DNA from: JAYZVT01 sp050248375
GTDB lineage: Bacteria > Pseudomonadota > Alphaproteobacteria > Rhizobiales > Methyloligellaceae
DNA length: 17,267 nt
Reading direction: 5' to 3'
Assembly: GCA_050248375.1 (NCBI GenBank)
Contig: JBFWSL010000045.1
Coordinates: 1-17,267 of the forward strand
A model generated the notes under the pieces. The model was given only the letters and a program-made list of their open reading frames with translations, searched no databases and had not been told where the DNA came from. Numbering within the stretch: position 1 is the stretch's first letter; each line of letters begins with the position of its first letter. Made by a program: the position numbers and the translations under genes. Shown here piece by piece: positions 13,315 through 17,267 of the stretch.

Positions 13315-14588
13315 TTTATATCGTTGGAGTCATCTTCGTCATCGCCGGCGGCCTGGGTATGCCGCTTGCATTCGCGCTCGGACTTTCGGCTGTCGGAGGA
13401 ATGCTCGCGGCCGGGTTGCCCCTGACACAGATACCCGTCCGGATAGCCTATTCGCTGGATTCCTTCTCGCTGATGGCTATTCCGCTGTTCATGGTCGCGG
13501 GCCAGTTGATGGTCTATGGCGGCATCATGGAGCGGTTGATTGATTTCGCCAATGCGGTCGTAGGACGGGTTCGGGGTGGACTGGCCCACGTAACGGTGGT
13601 CACGTCCATGGGCCTTTCATCGATTTCCGGAACGGCGGTCGCCGACGCGGCGGCGCTTGGCTCAACGCTTGGCCCGCCGCTCACCAAGGCCTACGGCAAG
13701 TCGTTCGGAGCCGCGGTGGTGGCATCGGCCTCGACGCTAGGGCCGACGATTCCTCCCAGCGCCGGTAAGATTGTCTACGTGGCAGCGACCCAGAACGTCT
13801 CGATCGCTGCGCTCTTCATGGCCGGCGTCGTGCCCGGGATCATGTATGCCCTGCTCATGATGGCCGCCTGTTCGATCATTGCCTACAGGCGCGGCTACCC
13901 ACTTACAGGCGAGCATTTCAGTCTGTCGAAGGTCTTCTACGAGGTTCGGCGTTCCCTCATCGTTTTCATGATGCCGGTGGTTGTCATCGGTGGGATAGCC
14001 ATCGGCGCCTTCACGGCCACGGAAGGGGCGGGCATCGCCGTTGCCTACGCACTTTTCATCGGCTTCTTTATCACCCGCAAGCTGAAGATCTCTCATCTCC
14101 CCAAGGTCCTCCTCAATGCGGCTGTCATCACTGGCGTGGTGGGGGCGCTGATCGCATTCGCTTCAACGGTTACCTACATATTCACGGTGGAGATGCTGGC
14201 CCAGAGCCTCGCAGGACTGATGCAGTCTGCGACCGAGAACCCCTACATATTCCTGTTCTTCGTGGTGGTTCTGTTGCTTGTCATCGGAATGGTTATGGAA
14301 GCGAACGCGGTTATTCTGATGCTGGCTCCGCTATTGGCTCCCATCGCCGATAGTTATGGGATCGATCCGCTCCTGTTCGGCATGGTGTTCGTCACCATGG
14401 TTACCCTGGGTGGCCTGACACCGCCGGTCGGAATTCTTCTCTTTGTGGTGTCGGGTATCTGGAGATTGTCGATCGGCAAATTGAGTATGGAGGTGCTGCC
14501 GTTCCTCGGGCTGTTCTTCGTCGTCGTTCTCTCCTTCATCCTCTATCCGCCCATCGTGACCGCGTTCCCGAAATTCCTGGGCTACTGA
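13311..14588 (+). CDS. dctM: TRAP transporter large permease (DctM family)
   Basis: A 425-residue, very hydrophobic protein with about 12 membrane segments, the usual size for DctM, which forms the transport channel. Conserved features are GMPLAFALGLSAVGG near the N-terminus, SLMAIPLFMVAGQLM, GTAVADAAALGSTLGPPL, the STLGPTIPPSAGKIVYVAATQNVSIAALFMAG region after it, and TLGGLTPPVGILLFVVSG near the end. It starts at GTG 13311, overlapping the dctQ stop by four bases. A GAF-like protein gene follows 36 bases downstream. Together with DctQ and DctP it makes a complete tripartite importer for an organic acid. Confidence 0.95.
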   Translation: MIYIVGVIFVIAGGLGMPLAFALGLSAVGGMLAAGLPLTQIPVRIAYSLDSFSLMAIPLFMVAGQLMVYGGIMERLIDFANAVVGRVRGGLAHVTVVTSMGLSSISGTAVADAAALGSTLGPPLTKAYGKSFGAAVVASASTLGPTIPPSAGKIVYVAATQNVSIAALFMAGVVPGIMYALLMMAACSIIAYRRGYPLTGEHFSLSKVFYEVRRSLIVFMMPVVVIGGIAIGAFTATEGAGIAVAYALFIGFFITRKLKISHLPKVLLNAAVITGVVGALIAFASTVTYIFTVEMLAQSLAGLMQSATENPYIFLFFVVVLLLVIGMVMEANAVILMLAPLLAPIADSYGIDPLLFGMVFVTMVTLGGLTPPVGILLFVVSGIWRLSIGKLSMEVLPFLGLFFVVVLSFILYPPIVTAFPKFLGY

Positions 14589-14624
14589 CCCCGAGTCTCA
14601 ATCCTCAACCTGGAGAAAGTGGCG

Positions 14625-15107
14625 ATGACCAGTTTCCAAGCCATTGCCGAGCGGTTCACGGCAATCCTCGATAAGTTGCGGCTCGCCACCGACAGCAGCC
14701 GGACAACGCTGCGCATAGATATCGATGAGGCAGGATTTCATGTGGACGATCCTGCCGCGGAAGCGGCGGGGAGCGGAGTTTCGACCCTGCTTGGCATGAC
14801 CGCTCTCAAGCAACGCGATATCGATACGGTGAAGTGGCTGGACGAGCACCGCATTGCGCTTGTTCAGAACGAGACCGAGGGCGCGATACCGGCACCGCCC
14901 GATGCGCTGATCAAGGTCTATGGCGTGAAGGCCCAGATGCTCGCCCCCATTGTAAGGGGTGACAAGCTGGTCGGCTGGATCTCGGTGCACGAGAACCGCA
15001 AGACGCGGAACTGGCAGCCGGATCATGTCGCATTGTTGGAGGCCGCCGTCGACGAGGTCCACGCGGTGCTTGATGGCGCAGGCTTCAAGTCTCTTGGCGA
15101 CCGCTGA
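14625..15107 (+). CDS. GAF-domain-like small protein linked to TRAP genes
   Basis: A 160-residue soluble protein. The segment VYGVKAQMLAPIVRGDKLVGWISVHENRKTRNWQPDHVALLEAAVDEVHAVL is the characteristic second half of a GAF domain, and residues 1-50 form a helix-strand start (FQAIAERFTAILDKL..TLRIDID). There is no attached kinase, cyclase or DNA-binding domain, so it is a stand-alone ligand-binding or sensor module. It may bind the imported substrate or modulate a cluster enzyme; this is inference. ATG 14625 is chosen because GGAG (14612-14615) lies 9 bases upstream; GTG 14619 is in frame but only 3 bases from that site. The gene follows dctM by 36 bases and is presumably the last gene of the plus-strand operon. 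Confidence 0.82.
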   Translation: MTSFQAIAERFTAILDKLRLATDSSRTTLRIDIDEAGFHVDDPAAEAAGSGVSTLLGMTALKQRDIDTVKWLDEHRIALVQNETEGAIPAPPDALIKVYGVKAQMLAPIVRGDKLVGWISVHENRKTRNWQPDHVALLEAAVDEVHAVLDGAGFKSLGDR

Positions 15108-15119
15108 CGCGTGCCGACG

Positions 15120-15155
15120 GCCGTGATGGCGTCTCCACGGCAGGCTTCGCCTTAA
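15120..15155 (+). terminator. Weak tandem hairpins after GAF gene, possible terminator
   Basis: GCCGTG (15120-15125) pairs with CACGGC (15136-15141) around a 10-base loop, followed at once by AGGC-TTC-GCCT (15142-15152) and then TAATT. There is no long T-run, so strength is doubtful. Its position 12 bases after the GAF stop and before a separate promoter suits an operon end. Confidence 0.3.
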
Positions 15156-15270
15156 TTGGAAAATCGATAGGCCGACCGACAGTGTTGGCGCAAATGCCTG
15201 CGCGATCCGTCCCCGAACCGCGATGGAGTGACCTTGCGTGATTTTCGCGCGGCACCGACCGCGTGCCCAC

Positions 15271-15300
15271 TTGTGATAGATTGAATGATTGTCTTACAAT
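15271..15300 (+). promoter_or_regulatory. Sigma-70-like promoter for the FAD-dependent dehydrogenase gene
   Basis: TTGTGA (15271-15276) and TACAAT (15295-15300) are 18 bases apart and match the -35 and -10 consensus at 4 and 5 of 6 positions. Transcription would start near 15307, leaving a leader of about 79 bases. The -10 lies inside the GntR-type operator at 15278-15305, a layout suited to repression. Confidence 0.55.
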
Positions 15301-15305
15301 ATACA
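15278..15305. promoter_or_regulatory. GntR/FCD-type operator copy 1 (over FAD-gene promoter)
   Basis: The core ATTGTcttACAAT (15288-15300) is an inverted repeat with the GT-N3-AC spacing used by FadR/FCD-type GntR regulators. Its reverse complement matches the 28-base site at 16898-16925 in 25 positions. It overlaps the -10 box, so a bound regulator should block transcription of the dehydrogenase gene. Confidence 0.7.
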
Positions 15306-15385
15306 GATAGGCTTTGCACAGGAGCAGCCCAGCTACTGGCATCACGGTCATGGCTTGGTGATGCCGTTCAGGTGAAGGGGAGTGA

Positions 15386-16879
15386 ATGAGCAAGTACGAC
15401 GTCATTGTCGTGGGTGCGGGAAACGCGGCGATGGCCGCCGCTTTGACCGCGGCCGACGAAGGCTGCCGTGTTGTTGTCCTCGATGCCGCCGGTCCCGATG
15501 ATATGGGCGGCAATACCCGCTACGCGGCCGGACAGATGCGTACGGTTTTCCACGGTGCCGAAGATCTTGCGGAACTTGTGCCCGATCTCTCGGCGGAGGA
15601 AATCGCGCAGTGCGAGTTCGGCGCCTACACGCGCGATAACTTCCTGGACCACCTGATGACCCTGTCGGGATACCGTTGCAATCCGGATCTTATGGAACTG
15701 GTTGTTGACGGCAGCTTCGAGACGCTGAAATGGATGCGTAGCGTCGGCGTGAAGTTCCAGATCAGCTACGGCAACCAGGCCCGCAAGGTCGGCGGCAAGT
15801 TTGTCTTCTGGGGCGGATTGCCCTGCGAGGTGTGGGGCGGCGGGCCCGGGCTTCTGGAGGCCTATTACGCGGCGGCGAAGAGCCGTGGAATTGACATTCG
15901 CAACGGCACCTATGTGCGCGACCTGCACTATCTCGAAGGCCGGCTCCGTGGCGTCGAGGCGGTTGCGGACGGCAACCCCGAAGTGATCGAAGCAGGATCG
16001 GTGGTTCTCGCCTGCGGGGGGTTCGAGGCAAGCGCGGAAATGCGCGCGCGCTATCTTGGCCCCAATTGGGATCTCGCGAAGGTGCGCGGTACCCGTTTCA
16101 ATACCGGCGCCGGCCTGAACATGGCCATGGCGAGGGGTGCGCAGTCGGCCGGCAACTGGTCGGGCGCGCACTCGACGTGCTGGGACGTCTACGCGCCGGA
16201 TTTTGGCAATCTCGCCGTCGGCGATGGCTACCAGAAGTTCAGCTACCCGCTCGGTATCATGGTCAACCAGAAGGGAGAGCGCTTCATCGACGAGGGCTCT
16301 GACTTCCAGACCTTTACCTATGCCCGTATCGGGCGTCACATTATCGAGCAGCCAGGCATGCGCGCATGGCAGGTCTTTGACAGCAGAGCTATTCCTCACC
16401 TGCGCGACGAATACCGGATCAAGGAGATCACAAAGGCAACGGGCGATACCATCGAGGAACTCGGTAAGAACATGGAGGGTGTCGACTCCGCCGGATTTGC
16501 GCGCACAGTGCGGGAGTATAACGCTGCCGTTCCGGATGACACGTCGTTACCGGATCTGACGCGCAAGGATGGCCGCGCGACGAAGGGATTGAATATCCCC
16601 AAGTCGAACTGGGCCTGCCGCATCGACAAGCCTCCCTTCGCCGCATTCGGCATCACCACCGGCATCACCTTTACCTTCGGCGGCCTGGCCGTTTCCACCT
16701 CTGCGGAGGTGCTGGATGTCGCCGGCGCGCCCATGAAAGGGCTCTATGCGGCGGGTGAGATCGTCGGAGGCATTTTCTACGGGGGGTATCCGGGCGGCAC
16801 CGGCCTGGTCTCCGGTGCTGTGATGGGACGTATCGCCGGACGCAGGGCAGCCGCGGCCGCGCGGCTGAGCCATTCGTGA
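15386..16879 (+). CDS. FAD-dependent dehydrogenase/reductase (fumarate reductase flavoprotein superfamily, TcuA/CobZ-like)
   Basis: A 497-residue soluble flavoprotein. The N-terminal FAD motif is YDVIVVGAGNAAMAAALTAADEG, followed by MGGNTRYAAGQMR, as in flavoproteins of the tricarballylate dehydrogenase, CobZ, fumarate reductase and ketosteroid dehydrogenase groups. VVLACGGFEAS marks the return to the FAD domain. The C-terminal block GGLAVSTSAEVLD ... GLYAAGEIVGGIFYGGYPGGTGLVSGAVMGRIAG closes the flavin site. TcuA oxidises tricarballylate to cis-aconitate, so a related C-C desaturation or reduction of the imported acid is plausible; the exact substrate is unknown. No signal peptide or heme motif is seen, unlike periplasmic fumarate reductases. 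ATG 15386 has AAGGGGAG just upstream. A promoter overlapped by a GntR-type operator precedes it, so it is probably transcribed apart from the dctQM operon. Confidence 0.9.
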   Translation: MSKYDVIVVGAGNAAMAAALTAADEGCRVVVLDAAGPDDMGGNTRYAAGQMRTVFHGAEDLAELVPDLSAEEIAQCEFGAYTRDNFLDHLMTLSGYRCNPDLMELVVDGSFETLKWMRSVGVKFQISYGNQARKVGGKFVFWGGLPCEVWGGGPGLLEAYYAAAKSRGIDIRNGTYVRDLHYLEGRLRGVEAVADGNPEVIEAGSVVLACGGFEASAEMRARYLGPNWDLAKVRGTRFNTGAGLNMAMARGAQSAGNWSGAHSTCWDVYAPDFGNLAVGDGYQKFSYPLGIMVNQKGERFIDEGSDFQTFTYARIGRHIIEQPGMRAWQVFDSRAIPHLRDEYRIKEITKATGDTIEELGKNMEGVDSAGFARTVREYNAAVPDDTSLPDLTRKDGRATKGLNIPKSNWACRIDKPPFAAFGITTGITFTFGGLAVSTSAEVLDVAGAPMKGLYAAGEIVGGIFYGGYPGGTGLVSGAVMGRIAGRRAAAAARLSHS

Positions 16880-16897
16880 TCGAGCAGCGCGGCAACT

Positions 16898-16925
16898 TGT
16901 ATATTGTCAGACAATCATCCAAACT
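16898..16925. promoter_or_regulatory. GntR/FCD-type operator copy 2 (upstream of gntR gene)
   Basis: The core ATTGTCAGACAAT (16903-16915) is a perfect 6-1-6 inverted repeat with GT-N3-AC spacing. The 28-base element matches the reverse complement of 15278-15305 at 25 positions. It lies 31 bases before the start of the GntR gene, which suggests autoregulation. No clear -35/-10 pair was found around it. Confidence 0.7.
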
Positions 16926-16956
16926 GCCACCATCCAATCAAGCAGCGAGCATCGAG

Positions 16957-17267
16957 ATGCAGCCAACCATGCAACCCATCGATCTGACGATAAGCCCCCA
17001 AACCGTCCAGTCCCAGGTCGTCAGCAAGCTCCGGGACGCGATCCTGTCGGGTCATTTCCAGCCTGGCGAGCGGTTGGTCGAGTCCGCTTTGTGCGAAATG
17101 GCCAATGTCAGCCGCAGCTCGATTCGTGAGGCGCTGCGGCGCCTGGAGGCGGAGAAGCTTATCGTCATTGTGCCCAACAAGGGTCCCTCCGTGGCGAATA
17201 TCACCTGGGAGGAAGCGGAGGACATTTACCAGGTTCGCGCCCTGCTCGAGGGCGGTGCCGCCTATCT
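16957..17267 (+). CDS. GntR-family regulator, FCD (FadR) subfamily, 3' end beyond window
   Basis: The frame from ATG 16957 stays open to the window edge, giving 103 complete codons, so only the DNA-binding half is visible. The winged helix-turn-helix is typical of GntR: QVVSKLRDAILSGHFQPGERL, then the recognition-helix region ANVSRSSIREALRRLEAEKL, and the wing IVIVPNKGPSVANIT. The following EEAEDIYQVRALLEGGAA is the start of an FCD effector domain, which usually binds a carboxylate through a metal. Family members repress catabolic genes and often their own gene. The 28-base element upstream and its copy over the FAD-gene promoter are the likely targets. The ribosome site is weak; ATG 16969 is an alternative start. 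Confidence 0.92.
   Translation, partial: MQPTMQPIDLTISPQTVQSQVVSKLRDAILSGHFQPGERLVESALCEMANVSRSSIREALRRLEAEKLIVIVPNKGPSVANITWEEAEDIYQVRALLEGGAAY

Noticed and set aside
15368..16399. Minus-strand open frame (343 codons) opposite the flavoprotein gene
   Set aside because: It is antisense to an unmistakable FAD-binding protein, and its product shows no motif.
5659..17267. Genomic island with integrase and duplicated attachment site
   Set aside because: No integrase or transposase gene and no copy of the tRNA 3' end were found in the window; the idea remains only a boundary hint.
1..17267. CRISPR array or antiphage system
   Set aside because: No regularly spaced repeats, Cas proteins or recognisable defence genes were seen; all sizeable frames are metabolic, transport or regulatory.

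Overview
The window looks like part of an alphaproteobacterial chromosome, probably Rhodospirillales-like. This is inferred from high GC, a small Sel1-type protein, a PatZ-type acetyltransferase, a TRAP-rich catabolic cluster and frequent GTG/TTG starts. No phage, transposase, integrase or CRISPR array is visible. It splits at a serine tRNA.

Left part (1-5400), housekeeping type: the 3' portion of a zinc-independent quinone oxidoreductase gene whose frame carries an amber codon at 19-21, where the family usually has Glu; a Nu-class (YfcG-type) glutathione transferase; a 315-base intergenic region with a 22-bp-period direct repeat and a palindrome; a small Sel1-like protein; and, on the minus strand, an unrecognised secreted Cys-containing protein followed by an 892-residue acyl-CoA synthetase/GNAT fusion (PatZ type). 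A tRNA-Ser(GCT) follows at 5566-5658.

Right part (5726-17267), catabolic cluster organised around a divergent promoter at about 10707-10863. The minus-strand operon runs CoA-transferase (CaiB/BaiF), TRAP binding protein DctP, a polysaccharide-deacetylase-fold hydrolase, an SDR dehydrogenase and an extended-SDR epimerase. The plus strand carries a LysR regulator, a crotonase-family protein lacking one of the two usual catalytic Glu residues, the TRAP membrane subunits DctQ and DctM, a GAF-like protein, an FAD-dependent dehydrogenase/reductase and the start of a GntR/FCD regulator cut by the window edge. The TRAP transporter is therefore split between the two arms. A plausible reading is uptake of an organic acid by TRAP, activation to a CoA ester, processing by crotonase and SDR enzymes, and a flavin-dependent redox step. 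The substrate cannot be named from sequence.

The most informative non-coding signals are: (1) a 28-bp element present twice (25 of 28 identical, inverted orientation), once over the promoter of the FAD gene and once just upstream of the GntR gene, with the GT-N3-AC core expected of GntR/FCD operators; (2) a shared two-part motif upstream of both the CoA-transferase and the crotonase gene, a candidate LysR-type operator pair; (3) two mutually exclusive hairpins around the dctQ ribosome binding site; and (4) a strong intercistronic hairpin after dctP.
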